NCBI GenBank assembly: GCA_002702705.1
Contig: PABH01000007.1
Location: forward strand, 62,001-126,000
Source of the DNA: Anaerolineaceae bacterium
GTDB taxonomy: Bacteria > Chloroflexota > Anaerolineae > Anaerolineales > Anaerolineaceae
Length of the DNA stretch: 64,000 nucleotides
Reading direction: 5' to 3'
How positions within the stretch are numbered: the stretch's first letter is position 1; the number at the start of each line of letters is the position of its first letter. A program made the translations under genes and the position numbers. Below, one piece after another: positions 42,791 through 52,069 of the stretch. The notes beneath the pieces were generated by a model that was not told the origin of the DNA, searched no databases, and worked only from the letters and a program-made list of their open reading frames with translations.

Positions 42791-44174
42791 CGCACCGCCA
42801 ATCGCAATCAATTTTGAAAGAATAGAAGATTCGCGTTTTCGTAAAAATGCATCTATTTTTTTTTGCGTAGGTTTGAGCTTCATCAATTAATTGGTTTTCA
42901 TCCAATGTTTTTAACTGGTGATCGCGCATGACCCATTTTCCATTGATCATCACATCAGAAACATCGGTTGCTTTGGCTGCATAGACCACCTGGCTATAAG
43001 CTGCGTCCGGATGATGACGGAAGGAAGGAGAATTGTGGGTTGGCTTAAGCGAGATTAAAATTAAATCTGCACGCTTACCAATTTCCAGTGAACCGGTAAT
43101 ATCGTCAATATGAATAGCTTTTGCCCCCATGCGCGTAGCCATATTTAAAGTTTGTTTGGCAGGTAATGCGGTTGGATCTCCAGATGTGCCTTTTTGTAAA
43201 AATGTGGTTAATCGAATTTCTTCAAACATGTCCAAGTCATTATTTGAAGCTGTGCCATCCGTACCGATACCTACATTTACGCCAACATCCAACATATGTT
43301 TGACAGGTGCTATGCCGGAAGCTAATTTGAGGTTAGAGGAGGGGTTGTGAGCAATCCCTGCTTTCACACTCTTTAAAGTGCGAATTTCGCCTGGGTCTAT
43401 ATGCACACAATGGGCAGCGATAACCTTAGCATTAAAAACTTTTTGTTTTTTTACATAGGGGATCACGGGCATTCCATGCTCATTCCGTGAGTTTTCCACT
43501 TCACTTTGCGTTTCAGCTAGATGAATATGTAGTGGTACATCATATTCAACCGCTAATTCAGTTGCTTTTTGTAAAATATCTTCTGTACAGGTATAAGGTG
43601 CATGGGGGGCAACAGCAGGAACAATTAATGGATGATCCTTCCATCGTTCAATAAATTTTCTGGTATATTCTAATGACTCTTCATAGGATTGCGCATCGGG
43701 AGTAGGAAACTTTAGAATGGATTCTCCACAAACAGCGCGCATTCCTGCTTCTGCGGCAGCTTCGGCAACATCGTCTTCAAAATAATACATATCTGCAAAA
43801 CACGTGATACCACCCCGAATCATTTCGGCACAAGCTAATTTTGTTCCTAACTGAACAAATTCAGGTGTCACGTATTCCCTTTCAACTGGCATCATATAAC
43901 CAAGTAACCAGACATCCAGACGTAAATCATCTGCTAACCCACGTAACAGTGTCATTGGAACATGTGTGTGAGCGTTTATTAATCCAGGCATAATGATATT
44001 TCCGCCACAATCGATAATCTCTTCTGAATCGAAATCAGCTAAAATATCTGTTTCCAAACCTACAGCTTCGATTTTTTCGTTTTGAATTACAATGGCTCCA
44101 GGAGAATATAAATTATAATCTTCATCCATAGTTAAAATGATTGCATTCTTTAATATTGTTGTAACTTTTTTCAT
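42771..44174 (-). CDS. mtaD: Amidohydrolase (methylthioadenosine/SAH deaminase-like), apparently frameshifted at its end
   Basis: A metal-dependent deaminase of the MtaD/TrzN group acting on S-adenosylhomocysteine, methylthioadenosine or related nucleosides. Metal and substrate motifs are all present: GLINAHTHVPM, PLHIHLAETQSE, AHCVHID and GIGTDGTASNN. The frame is normal to AQTYAKK and then ends in a poor-looking tail after an A9 run (42856-42864). Dropping one A continues as KKIDAFLRKRESS and runs into the CYTH gene. The break may be a sequencing error or transcriptional slippage. AAGGAG precedes the ATG. The substrate is inferred. Confidence 0.88.
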   Translation of the reverse strand: MKKVTTILKNAIILTMDEDYNLYSPGAIVIQNEKIEAVGLETDILADFDSEEIIDCGGNIIMPGLINAHTHVPMTLLRGLADDLRLDVWLLGYMMPVEREYVTPEFVQLGTKLACAEMIRGGITCFADMYYFEDDVAEAAAEAGMRAVCGESILKFPTPDAQSYEESLEYTRKFIERWKDHPLIVPAVAPHAPYTCTEDILQKATELAVEYDVPLHIHLAETQSEVENSRNEHGMPVIPYVKKQKVFNAKVIAAHCVHIDPGEIRTLKSVKAGIAHNPSSNLKLASGIAPVKHMLDVGVNVGIGTDGTASNNDLDMFEEIRLTTFLQKGTSGDPTALPAKQTLNMATRMGAKAIHIDDITGSLEIGKRADLILISLKPTHNSPSFRHHPDAAYSQVVYAAKATDVSDVMINGKWVMRDHQLKTLDENQLIDEAQTYAKKNRCIFTKTRIFYSFKIDCDWRCDGRRKL

Positions 44175-44185
44175 TTTTTCTCCTT

Positions 44186-45343
44186 CTAATGTTTTTCGTT
44201 TATAAATTTCCGAATTGAGTTCAAAACATAATTAATTGCCCAGGGATGTGCTATTTTTTCATGCCCCCCAAAAGAATATGTAGATTTGAAAACACCATTT
44301 TGATTGATAAAAACAAGATGAAGTTTGGATTTCGCAGGCTGTATTAAAAAGCTAATTCCAATTGCCAGATGGGGACTGCTTTCTTTGTACAATTTTTTTG
44401 TTAATTTTTCAAGTTCTTGGTCTGAGATATTTAATTCTTCAACTTGTGCATGAATTAATTCAGTACTGTAGGTGGATAATATCTTTTTTATTGATCCCTG
44501 TAACCCAGCGTCAATTATTGCGATTTTTTTATTTTGTTCCTGAATTGATTGTGCAACAACTTGTGCTAAGCTGGTTTCATTGGTTCCGAAGATTATGTCT
44601 CCAAGCCGAGTTTTTATTATATCTACAACCTGTTGAATCATTAAATCAGCAATTTCTTCCGATGCAGCTTTTGCAGTGACACGAATATCGGTTTGCCCGG
44701 GATGGGCGACTAATCCTACGGTTGGATTTTTTAAAGTTTCAAGATCAGCTATTTGTTCGTCAATTTGGGATTCGCCAACACCTGCCGTATGGATAATGAA
44801 TGCTTTAATAATTCCTTCAAGCTGGAAACGGGTTCGCAGAAATGGCATTACAGCATTTCTTAATAGATAATCCATTTCCGCGGGAACGCCAGGTAATGCA
44901 ATTAAAACAGAATTTCCAGATTCCGCAATAAATGCTGGTGCCGTGCCAACAGGGTTTTCTATCGGAAGAGCCCCATGGGGAATAAAAGCTTGCCGTCTAT
45001 TATTTTCTGTAGGACTTCTGCCAAAATCAAGAAATCTTTTCTGAATTTGTGCCCATAATTCAGGTTGGAATTCTGTTTTTACTCCTAACGCTTTTGCAAT
45101 GGCAGATCGGGTGGGGTCATCCACTGTTGGACCTAAACCGCCAGTTGTTAAAATGATTTGAGAACGTTGGAGTGCTTCTTTGACGACAATTTCAATTCGC
45201 TCTTCATTATCACCAATTGTTGTTGATCGAAATAAATCAATGCCTGCATTTCGAAAAACATTCGCTATAGTGTGTGTGTTGGTATCTTGAATTTCTCCTA
45301 ATAACAACTCCGTTCCGATGGTAATAATTTCAGCAGTTGGCAT
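44186..45343 (-). CDS. CinA-like protein with degenerate deamidase domain
   Basis: Residues 1-170 form the molybdopterin-binding-like CinA domain (MPTAEIITIGTELLLGEIQD, TTGGLGPTVDDPT, then ALPGVPAEMDYLL). The central part (about 175-255) is the usual linker domain. The C-terminal domain, at about 270-385, is where PncC-type NMN deamidases have a SCTGG motif; here it reads IAIIDAGLQGSIKKIL, lacking the catalytic Ser. So the ADP-ribose pyrophosphatase-like half may work but the deamidase half probably does not. GGAGGG precedes the ATG. It lies 11 nt upstream of the amidohydrolase gene. Confidence 0.88.
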   Translation of the reverse strand: MPTAEIITIGTELLLGEIQDTNTHTIANVFRNAGIDLFRSTTIGDNEERIEIVVKEALQRSQIILTTGGLGPTVDDPTRSAIAKALGVKTEFQPELWAQIQKRFLDFGRSPTENNRRQAFIPHGALPIENPVGTAPAFIAESGNSVLIALPGVPAEMDYLLRNAVMPFLRTRFQLEGIIKAFIIHTAGVGESQIDEQIADLETLKNPTVGLVAHPGQTDIRVTAKAASEEIADLMIQQVVDIIKTRLGDIIFGTNETSLAQVVAQSIQEQNKKIAIIDAGLQGSIKKILSTYSTELIHAQVEELNISDQELEKLTKKLYKESSPHLAIGISFLIQPAKSKLHLVFINQNGVFKSTYSFGGHEKIAHPWAINYVLNSIRKFINEKH

Positions 45344-45359
45344 TCTCCCTCCACGTTAT

Positions 45360-46421
45360 TTAATTTTCGTTATTTTTTATTATAAGTTGGCTGGTATCGA
45401 ATTGGTAGAGTTTAAACAAAACCACCGGATCTTTTATTTGATTCGGAATGGCCTCTTTCAGTTGACTGGTAAAAATGAGCCGGAAACCTGATTTCGGCGG
45501 GCTAATGTTGGTTTCAAGCGCTTGAAATAATTGCTTGGTCAGGTGATAGGTCCAATAACTGAATGCCGAATTCCACTCTTCTTGATATATCTCGTGCAAA
45601 GGGAGATGATCATCCTCGAACCAAAAATTTGGCAATAACCAATAAATCGTGCCAGGACGATCAGATATGAAAAATGGTTTTTGAAAATTGGTGTCAAATA
45701 GAATGATTTTTTGATTAGAAATGAATGGTATTTGTGCAAGCCATTCTTTTATATCCGTTTGGTCTGATACAAGAATGAGCACATCTGCTGTTTTAATTTT
45801 TTCTTGATTCGTTTGGTCAAATATTAAGGAATCAAAAGGATAACAATCGATTAGCTCTTGAGAACAAAAAGAACTGGATTTTAATTTTTCTTGGTGATTA
45901 TAAGAAGTTAAAAGGATAGTTTGTTCATTTGAAAGATCAATGTTATTTGATAAGACGTTAATCGCTTTAAGAAAATAATTATTTATTCCTGGAATGGCAA
46001 ATAATGAATTTGGAGTTTTACCAAATTCATATTCGTTAAAAACATTTCCATCTGTATTTAAATTGATTTCACTATTTGATGAGAAAGAACTCACGATAAG
46101 GGGTGATGTTGGATTTTCCAATAGGGAGTCTATTTGTTTTTGATTATTTATTTGCAAATCGTAATTATCTAAGAATTCGAGTTGGAACAATTCCGGTTGA
46201 AGTTTTGAATGTTGAAAAGCTAATTGTATGGCGGCTTTTTGCTCTTCAATTAAGGCAGTGTTTTGACTGGTTAAGGGTAAAATGAATGGAATGGTTATTG
46301 GTTTTTCGGCTGATACCGTAGTACAAATAATGTCTTTTGGACAAGTTGGATATGGTGAACATTGAACTAAAACAAAGCTTGAGATAAAAAATAAAATAAT
46401 CAAATTCGATTTATTTCTCAT
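45360..46421 (-). CDS. Lipoprotein resembling ABC-type ligand-binding proteins
   Basis: The N-terminus is a lipoprotein signal with lipobox LVQC (Cys21). The following sequence has TIPFILPLTSQNTALIEEQK and IQLAFQHSKL, like the start of periplasmic-binding type 1 folds of the Leu/Ile/Val type, but conservation is weak and no transporter genes lie next to it. It ends 16 nt before cinA. The -10 box TACACT (with TGC) ends 6 nt before the ATG and no Shine-Dalgarno is visible, so it looks leaderless. The ligand is unknown. Confidence 0.65.
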   Translation of the reverse strand: MRNKSNLIILFFISSFVLVQCSPYPTCPKDIICTTVSAEKPITIPFILPLTSQNTALIEEQKAAIQLAFQHSKLQPELFQLEFLDNYDLQINNQKQIDSLLENPTSPLIVSSFSSNSEINLNTDGNVFNEYEFGKTPNSLFAIPGINNYFLKAINVLSNNIDLSNEQTILLTSYNHQEKLKSSSFCSQELIDCYPFDSLIFDQTNQEKIKTADVLILVSDQTDIKEWLAQIPFISNQKIILFDTNFQKPFFISDRPGTIYWLLPNFWFEDDHLPLHEIYQEEWNSAFSYWTYHLTKQLFQALETNISPPKSGFRLIFTSQLKEAIPNQIKDPVVLFKLYQFDTSQLIIKNNEN

Positions 46422-46427
46422 GGCATA

Positions 46428-46436
46428 AGTGTAGCA
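46428..46436 (-). promoter_or_regulatory. Extended -10 box for the leaderless lipoprotein gene
   Basis: On the minus strand TGC precedes TACACT (46428-46433), ending 6 nt before ATG 46421. Confidence 0.5.
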
Positions 46437-46471
46437 CGGATCAAAATTTTTTATAGAATTGCAGGATAGAA

Positions 46472-46840
46472 ATGGGGTTTTTACAAAAACATGAACTTGG
46501 AAGGTGGGGTGAACAAACTGCTAATGATTTTCTTGCACAACAGGGTGTAAAAATTTTAGCAAAAAATTATCGCAGCAGATATGGAGAAATTGATTTGATT
46601 GGGTGGGATGGCGATAGTTTGGTCTTTTTTGAAGTGAAAACCAGGCAATCTTTACATTTCGGATCACCAGACCAGGCAGTGGCAGGTGATAAAATAAAAC
46701 ATATTATTAACACCGCTTTGATTTATATTAGTACCTATTATCATCAGGAACCTCTATGGCGGATTGATATTATCTCAATTAACAGAAACCCCAAATCAAA
46801 TTCTTATGATGTGCAATGGATTAAAAATGCAGCAGCTTAA
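46472..46840 (+). CDS. YraN-family (UPF0102) nuclease-like protein
   Basis: Small protein with a predicted PD-(D/E)XK fold of unknown role. The 122 residues have the family start LGRWGEQTANDFLAQQG, then ILAKNYRSRYGEIDLIGWDG and LVFFEVKTRQSLHFGSP, where D and ExK fit a nuclease site. AGGA lies before the ATG. It overlaps miaA by 14 nt. Confidence 0.88.
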   Translation: MGFLQKHELGRWGEQTANDFLAQQGVKILAKNYRSRYGEIDLIGWDGDSLVFFEVKTRQSLHFGSPDQAVAGDKIKHIINTALIYISTYYHQEPLWRIDIISINRNPKSNSYDVQWIKNAAA

Positions 46841-47777
46841 TGTCCCGAAACCATTAATCGTTTTGGTAGGACCCACAGCAGTGGGAAAAACAGAGACTTC
46901 AATTCAATTAGCGAAAAAATTGAAAGCGGAAATCATTTCTGCTGACTCCCGTTATTTTTACCGTGGAATGGATATAGGCACAGCCAAACCAACGAAAGAA
47001 GAAATGGCTGGGATTGTTCATCATCTTGTAGATATTGCAGATCCGGATGAAACCTGGAGTCTTTCACTATTTCAAGAATCAGCCATTAAGCTGATTGATC
47101 AGCTTCACAATGAGGAAAAAATACCACTATTAGTCGGTGGGACAGGGCAATATGTAAAATCTGTAATGGAAGCCTGGCAAATGCCAGAGATCGCACCAAA
47201 TGAACAATTGCGTGCATATTTTGAACAAATTGCGAAAGAAAAAGGCAAAGAATTTGTTTATAAAATGTTAAAGAAAAATGATCCTGAAGCGGCTGAACAA
47301 ATTGATTATCGAAATCTTCGTCGGTCTATTCGGGCGTTAGAAGTGATTTATTTAACAGGTGAAAAATTTTCAAATCAAAAACGATTATCCAACTCTCCAT
47401 TTTCCAGGAAAATTATTGGCTTAAAAAGAGATCGAAAAACTTTGTATGAAAGAATTGACCAAAGAATCGATCTAATGATTAATAATGGGCTTGAAGATGA
47501 AGTACAGCGATTAATCAACAAAGGATATGACCGAGATCTGGCATCCATGTCTGGCATTGGATATAAAGAAATGTACGCATATATTGAAGGTGAAATTTCA
47601 CTAGAAGAATCAATACGATTGATTAAACGAAAAACAAGAATTTTTGTGAGGCGGCAAGCTAATTGGTTTAATGAAAATGATCCCTCTATTCAATGGTTTG
47701 ATGCTGAGACTTTAAATATTGATGATTTGGTAAACTATATTTATCGGGATGAAGGATGGTTGCTTCCGAATAAATAA
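46827..47777 (+). CDS. miaA: tRNA dimethylallyltransferase
   Basis: Transfers a dimethylallyl group to A37 of tRNAs reading codons that start with U. The P-loop LVGPTAVGKTETS lies at about residues 12-24, followed by ISADSRYFYRGMDIGTAKPT and GGTGQYVKSVMEAW. The C-terminal RRSIRALEVIYLTG and MSGIGYKEMYAYIEGE are typical. I start at ATG 46827, inside the end of yraN; the upstream frame (46764) would add residues unlike the family. A good terminator follows 4 nt after the stop. Confidence 0.93.
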   Translation: MQQLNVPKPLIVLVGPTAVGKTETSIQLAKKLKAEIISADSRYFYRGMDIGTAKPTKEEMAGIVHHLVDIADPDETWSLSLFQESAIKLIDQLHNEEKIPLLVGGTGQYVKSVMEAWQMPEIAPNEQLRAYFEQIAKEKGKEFVYKMLKKNDPEAAEQIDYRNLRRSIRALEVIYLTGEKFSNQKRLSNSPFSRKIIGLKRDRKTLYERIDQRIDLMINNGLEDEVQRLINKGYDRDLASMSGIGYKEMYAYIEGEISLEESIRLIKRKTRIFVRRQANWFNENDPSIQWFDAETLNIDDLVNYIYRDEGWLLPNK

Positions 47778-47780
47778 AAA

Positions 47781-47815
47781 AAGACCGGTCAGGAATTTCC
47801 TGCCGGTCTCATTTT
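47781..47815. terminator. Bidirectional terminator between miaA and ftsH
   Basis: AGACCGG (47782-47788) pairs with CCGGTCT (47803-47809), with an inner CAGGAA/TTCCTG stem and A and T runs on both sides. Confidence 0.88.
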
Positions 47816-47817
47816 TA

Positions 47818-49695
47818 TTATATTTCTTTTGGACCAATGGGTGTGTTTAACATTGGCACACCACTCTTTTTTGTTACGGGTGAGGGAAATACCTCTTCAA
47901 ATTGTTCTTTCGATAGGGTTTCCACCTCCAACAATTTTGTTGCAACGGCAATGAGGCTTTCTTTATATTCATTTAAAATCCGTTTGGCTTCACTGTAAAC
48001 AGAAACAACAATTTCGTGAACCTCTTGATCGATTTTTTCAGCTACAGCTTCCGAGTAATCTCGTTGTTCAGATATTTCACGTCCCAAAAATACGAGTTCT
48101 TCTTTTTGACCATAAATCATAGGTCCTAAATCATCGCTCATACCAAGCCGCATCACCATGGTACGGGCTAATTTTGTAACCCGTTCAATATCATTGGATG
48201 CACCCGAAGTGATATCATCAAATATCAATTCTTCCGCAGCGCGACCACCCATCAAACCAATCATATCGGCTAACATTTTTTTCTTGGCCATCAACATTCG
48301 ATCTTCAGATGGCAAAGCTAATGTATAACCACCTGCCATACCTCGAGCTATGATGGATACTTTTTGAACCGGATCAGCTTCCGGCAATACATGCATAACG
48401 ACAGCATGACCCGCTTCATGATAAGCAACAATTTGCTTTTCATCTTTACTGATTAATCGACTTTTCCGTTCCGGACCGGCAATTAATCGTTCAATGGCTT
48501 CTTCAAACTCAGGTTGGCCGATTGATTTTTTATTGCGCCGTGCCGCTAAAATGGCTGCTTCGTTAACCATATTTTCCAAATCAGCACCGACAAAACCAGG
48601 TGTTGACCGGGCAAGTACGCTCAAGTCGATGTCATCTGCAAGTGGTTTGCCCTTGACATGAACATTTAAGATTGCTTCGCGTCCTCTCACATCAGGACGA
48701 TCTAATACTACCCGACGATCAAAACGACCTGGGCGTAATAAGGCTGGATCTAAAATATCAGGTCGGTTTGTTGCTGCCATAATGATTACATTGGTGTCCG
48801 TATCAAACCCATCCATTTCTACTAACATTTGATTTAAGGTTTGTTCTCGTTCATCATGGCTTCCACCTAAACCAGCCCCACGTTGACGTCCGACTGCATC
48901 AATTTCGTCTACAAAAATAATACAAGGCGAATGACGTTTTGCTTGTTCAAATAAATCGCGTACACGACTGGCGCCCACACCCACAAACATTTCAACAAAT
49001 TCGGAACCAGAGATACTAAAGAATGGGACTCCAGCTTCACCCGAGACTGCTTTCGCCAATAAAGTTTTCCCAGTGCCTGGAGGGCCAACCAGTAAAACAC
49101 CTTTAGGAATTCTTGCGCCTAGGGAAATAAATTTTTGTGGTTCTCGTAAAAATTCAACAACTTCTTGAAGTTCTTCCTTGGCTTCCTCTACTCCAGCAAC
49201 ATCTTTAAATGTTACTGTAGGGTGGTCACCCGTGAACATCCGAGCTTTGGATTTTCCAAATGACATTGCAGCATTATTGCTTCCTTGTGCTTGGCGGAAT
49301 ATGAAGAAAAAAGCACCGCCAAGAATTAAGAACGGTAGGATATAACCCAGTGCAGTTAATACACCTAACCATGGACTTGGTGGTTTAATGACAATTTTTA
49401 TTTTATCTGGACTAAGATTTGATTCCGTCACGCCTAGATTCAATAACTGTTCAACCAAAGTTGCATTTGTTTCTTTGTTAGAAAGACCTTCACGTGCATC
49501 TTCGTAATAAACCACACGGATTCGGTTTTCATCCTCTTCAATTTCGGAAATTCTTCCGGCTTGAATGTCAGCTGCGATTTGGTTTAAAGTTAATGTTTCT
49601 GTGCTGCTGCGTTGACTAAAACTATATACAGCCATCACGATAATGGCTACAAACAACAGCAAATAAATTACATAGGATTGGTTTCTTGAATTCAC
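47818..49695 (-). CDS. ftsH: ATP-dependent zinc metalloprotease FtsH
   Basis: Membrane-anchored AAA+ protease that removes damaged membrane proteins and regulators. An N-terminal span (about 9-25), an external domain and a second span (about 110-135) lead to the AAA module: Walker A GPPGTGKT near 203, Walker [16 protein letters not shown], and the SRH region [20 protein letters not shown]. The zinc site [12 protein letters not shown] is near residue 424. The 625-residue length is typical. The start is GTG at 49695 after GGGAGGT. Confidence 0.97.
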   Translation of the reverse strand: MNSRNQSYVIYLLLFVAIIVMAVYSFSQRSSTETLTLNQIAADIQAGRISEIEEDENRIRVVYYEDAREGLSNKETNATLVEQLLNLGVTESNLSPDKIKIVIKPPSPWLGVLTALGYILPFLILGGAFFFIFRQAQGSNNAAMSFGKSKARMFTGDHPTVTFKDVAGVEEAKEELQEVVEFLREPQKFISLGARIPKGVLLVGPPGTGKTLLAKAVSGEAGVPFFSISGSEFVEMFVGVGASRVRDLFEQAKRHSPCIIFVDEIDAVGRQRGAGLGGSHDEREQTLNQMLVEMDGFDTDTNVIIMAATNRPDILDPALLRPGRFDRRVVLDRPDVRGREAILNVHVKGKPLADDIDLSVLARSTPGFVGADLENMVNEAAILAARRNKKSIGQPEFEEAIERLIAGPERKSRLISKDEKQIVAYHEAGHAVVMHVLPEADPVQKVSIIARGMAGGYTLALPSEDRMLMAKKKMLADMIGLMGGRAAEELIFDDITSGASNDIERVTKLARTMVMRLGMSDDLGPMIYGQKEELVFLGREISEQRDYSEAVAEKIDQEVHEIVVSVYSEAKRILNEYKESLIAVATKLLEVETLSKEQFEEVFPSPVTKKSGVPMLNTPIGPKEI

Positions 49696-49763
49696 CGATA
49701 CCTCCCACTCAGGAAAGTTTAATTTACCTTATCTTTCATATTTACAGGTATAACTTTTTCGGA

Positions 49764-49772
49764 ATTATACCA
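49764..49772 (-). promoter_or_regulatory. Extended -10 box upstream of ftsH
   Basis: On the minus strand TGG precedes TATAAT (49764-49769). The start would lie about 62 nt before the GTG. The -35 region is weak. Confidence 0.5.
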
Positions 49773-49870
49773 ACCTAATGGAGGGGCGGCTAGTTTTTGG
49801 TTAAGGATTGGTTAAATATCTTATGTATTTCTTATAAACAAGATATTTGAGCAGATATTTAATTTTTTGA

Positions 49871-49899
49871 TTGACGAAAAATTTTATTTTTCCTATACT
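49871..49899 (+). promoter_or_regulatory. Promoter of the unknown membrane-protein gene at 49939
   Basis: TTGACG (49871-49876) and TATACT (49894-49899) are exactly 17 nt apart, one of the best sigma-70-type matches in the window. Confidence 0.7.
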
Positions 49900-49938
49900 G
49901 TAGAGAAAGATGAATTTCGGTAAAAAGTGGAGGTTGGT

Positions 49939-50853
49939 ATGGTGGATAAGGCCGAGGATCAAGAAGTTAATGATTTAAGGATTGAGGATAAGATACCGGA
50001 TCAGTTGAATCAGGAAACCCTCTTGCCTGATAACCCAATGCGCGCTTCAATGCCGATTTTACCCGATGATGAAATATCGGGTGAATTAAAGATTGGTGAT
50101 CCTTTACAACCTAAAAACGAGAAATCAGAAAACCTTTCGAGCATATTTATTACCAAAAACGAACTTTCAAGTTTGTGGTCAAAAATTGATGAATTAGAGG
50201 ATCGTGTAATCTCAGAGATGAATAATGTGAATTTAGGGCTGACTTTGATCACAAAACTAGAAGAGGCCAGAAAACGGATAATGTCTGGTAGTGATCAGTT
50301 TGATGAGGTATCAGGTATTCTCGCTGAGATCGAATATCGATTGCTATTTGCTAAAAAAGTAAAAATTGTCAGTAAACAGGTTGGTGTTCCACTTTTGGTT
50401 TATGAATTTGTCTGGATGCTGCTATTGGTGTTTTTAATTTTCTGGTTTAATTTTAATGAAAATCAGATTATCACAAGTATTGCAAATGACATTTTTAATA
50501 TCAATCTTTTGGTAAACAGTTTGGTTTGGGGAGGCTTTGGCGGCGTGGTTGGGGCTTTATATGCTCTATGGAAACATATCGCTGCTGACCAAGATTTCGA
50601 TCCCCAATTTTCATTATGGTATATCACAAACCCGATATTAGGTATTTCATTAGGTGGTTTTGTTTATTTAGTGATTCAAGCAGGTTTTTTATCGCTTACA
50701 GCAGGTGCGAGTGGAGGTGAAGTAATTCAATCCGCTGCAGTTATTTATGTATTTGCATGGATTTGTGGTTTTAAACAAAATGTGATCTATGAAATTGTTC
50801 GAAGAATTTTGGATGTGTTTCGCGTAAACACAGATGAAAAATCTCAAATTTAA
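49939..50853 (+). CDS. Unrecognised multi-span membrane protein, 304 aa
   Basis: No family recognised. Residues 1-70 are charged and probably disordered (IEDKIPDQLNQETLLPD). Residues 70-130 look helical, possibly a coiled coil (LWSKIDELEDRVISEMNNV). Four hydrophobic spans follow (LLVYEFVWMLLLVFLIFWF, LVWGGFGGVVGALYALW, ILGISLGGFVYLVIQAGF, AAVIYVFAWICGF). I choose ATG 49939 because GGAGG lies five or six bases upstream; the GTG at 49927 is less likely. It is divergent from ftsH. Confidence 0.72.
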   Translation: MVDKAEDQEVNDLRIEDKIPDQLNQETLLPDNPMRASMPILPDDEISGELKIGDPLQPKNEKSENLSSIFITKNELSSLWSKIDELEDRVISEMNNVNLGLTLITKLEEARKRIMSGSDQFDEVSGILAEIEYRLLFAKKVKIVSKQVGVPLLVYEFVWMLLLVFLIFWFNFNENQIITSIANDIFNINLLVNSLVWGGFGGVVGALYALWKHIAADQDFDPQFSLWYITNPILGISLGGFVYLVIQAGFLSLTAGASGGEVIQSAAVIYVFAWICGFKQNVIYEIVRRILDVFRVNTDEKSQI

Positions 50854-50863
50854 TAAAATAAAA

Positions 50864-52069
50864 TTAAATCACAGTAAGGGTTTTGTGTATTTGTTGAATG
50901 TGAATACGGTCATGTTGAGCAATAAATTTTATAATTTCCAGTACTGTTGTAGGACCAAAAACTGTATGGGATATTGTCTTAGCCCAGTCTTCTTCACTTA
51001 ATGAAAGGATTTCATCAATCAATTCTAATCTGGTCTGAATAAAGAGATTAAATATTTTTGGAAATTGATTTTCTTGATAATTTTTTATTACAGCCCAGTC
51101 ATCAGTATTAATAGCTGTAAAAAAAGGTTCCTGGCTTGATTTTAATTTTTTTAATCGAGGAATATTAACTTCTTTATCAACATCATATAAGTGAGATATT
51201 ATTTCAACGATACTCCACTCATCTTTGATGGGCTTAGCCTTACTTTCTTCCAAAGATATATTTTTTAAAATAGTTTCTAAACCGGCTGGGGTAGAGCGTA
51301 AAATTGCTAAATACGCCGAGGGTGTATGAATGCATTCGAATGTTGTTATTTGTTGAAGTGTATCCTTTATCCAAGAATAAATTTCGTCATGATTACCTGT
51401 CTTACTTAATGGATTTTGTTGTACCTTAGTGCTTTCAGTTTGTGAGCCAAGGTAAAAAGTGGGGATTCCTAATTCTTCTGCAGGCAGAATATCTGCGGTC
51501 CAATCGTTTCCTACAAGCATCACAGGCCCATCAGGCCATCCCATTTGCGTTAAAGTTTCAGCTATATATTCAGGATGGGGCTTCGCAAAATGAAAGTCCT
51601 CATAGGATGTAATTATTTGATAATGAAAGTCATGGTTTGGAATACCAGCCCAAGCAAGACGATGGAGTATCGCTTGCTTAGGAAACAAAGGATTGGTAGT
51701 AATCCCTATAGCATAACCATCATGATGTAATTTTTGGATTAATTCTCGAACGCCTTCAATTTTTCTGGTTTTCGTTTCTAGTTGTGGAAAAATATTATCG
51801 TAAAAATCCAAGATTGATTCTTGCAATTTATCATCATTTTTATAAATATGTTTGTAAAATTCTTGGTTAAATCGATCTTCCAGCGTATAAGAAGGATTGA
51901 TATTGGAAATCATTTTATTTGTTGCATGTAAAATTAATTGAGGTAATTTTTCTGCAGGATAATACTGATTTAGATGTTTACCTAACAATTGAAAATAAGC
52001 AGGTAAAAAACATTCCATTGAATTTTGTAATAAGGTGTCATCTAAATCGAATAATATGGTTACTGTCAT
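50864..52069 (-). CDS. HAD hydrolase fused to a DinB-like domain
   Basis: Residues 1-235 form a HAD phosphatase: ILFDLDDTLLQNS with the nucleophile Asp, GITTNPLF as motif II, FAKPHPEYI with the Lys, and VGNDWTADILPA as motif IV. Residues about 250-401 resemble a DinB/YfiT four-helix bundle (KDEWSIVEIISHLYDVDKE and FIAQHDRIHIQQIHK, with His residues that could bind metal). The combination is unusual. ATG 52069 overlaps the stop of the Cys-rich gene (ATGA), so I use it rather than the longer frame to 52105. The substrate is unknown. Confidence 0.82.
   Translation of the reverse strand: MTVTILFDLDDTLLQNSMECFLPAYFQLLGKHLNQYYPAEKLPQLILHATNKMISNINPSYTLEDRFNQEFYKHIYKNDDKLQESILDFYDNIFPQLETKTRKIEGVRELIQKLHHDGYAIGITTNPLFPKQAILHRLAWAGIPNHDFHYQIITSYEDFHFAKPHPEYIAETLTQMGWPDGPVMLVGNDWTADILPAEELGIPTFYLGSQTESTKVQQNPLSKTGNHDEIYSWIKDTLQQITTFECIHTPSAYLAILRSTPAGLETILKNISLEESKAKPIKDEWSIVEIISHLYDVDKEVNIPRLKKLKSSQEPFFTAINTDDWAVIKNYQENQFPKIFNLFIQTRLELIDEILSLSEEDWAKTISHTVFGPTTVLEIIKFIAQHDRIHIQQIHKTLTVI

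Noticed and set aside
42191-42886. Longer start of the CYTH gene at 42886
   Set aside because: The upstream part reads like the lost end of the amidohydrolase (KKIDAFLRKRESS), so it is treated as evidence of a frameshift, not as a CYTH N-terminus.
46764-46826. Extended miaA start
   Set aside because: The extra residues lie within yraN coding sequence and do not resemble MiaA; ATG 46827 fits the family better.
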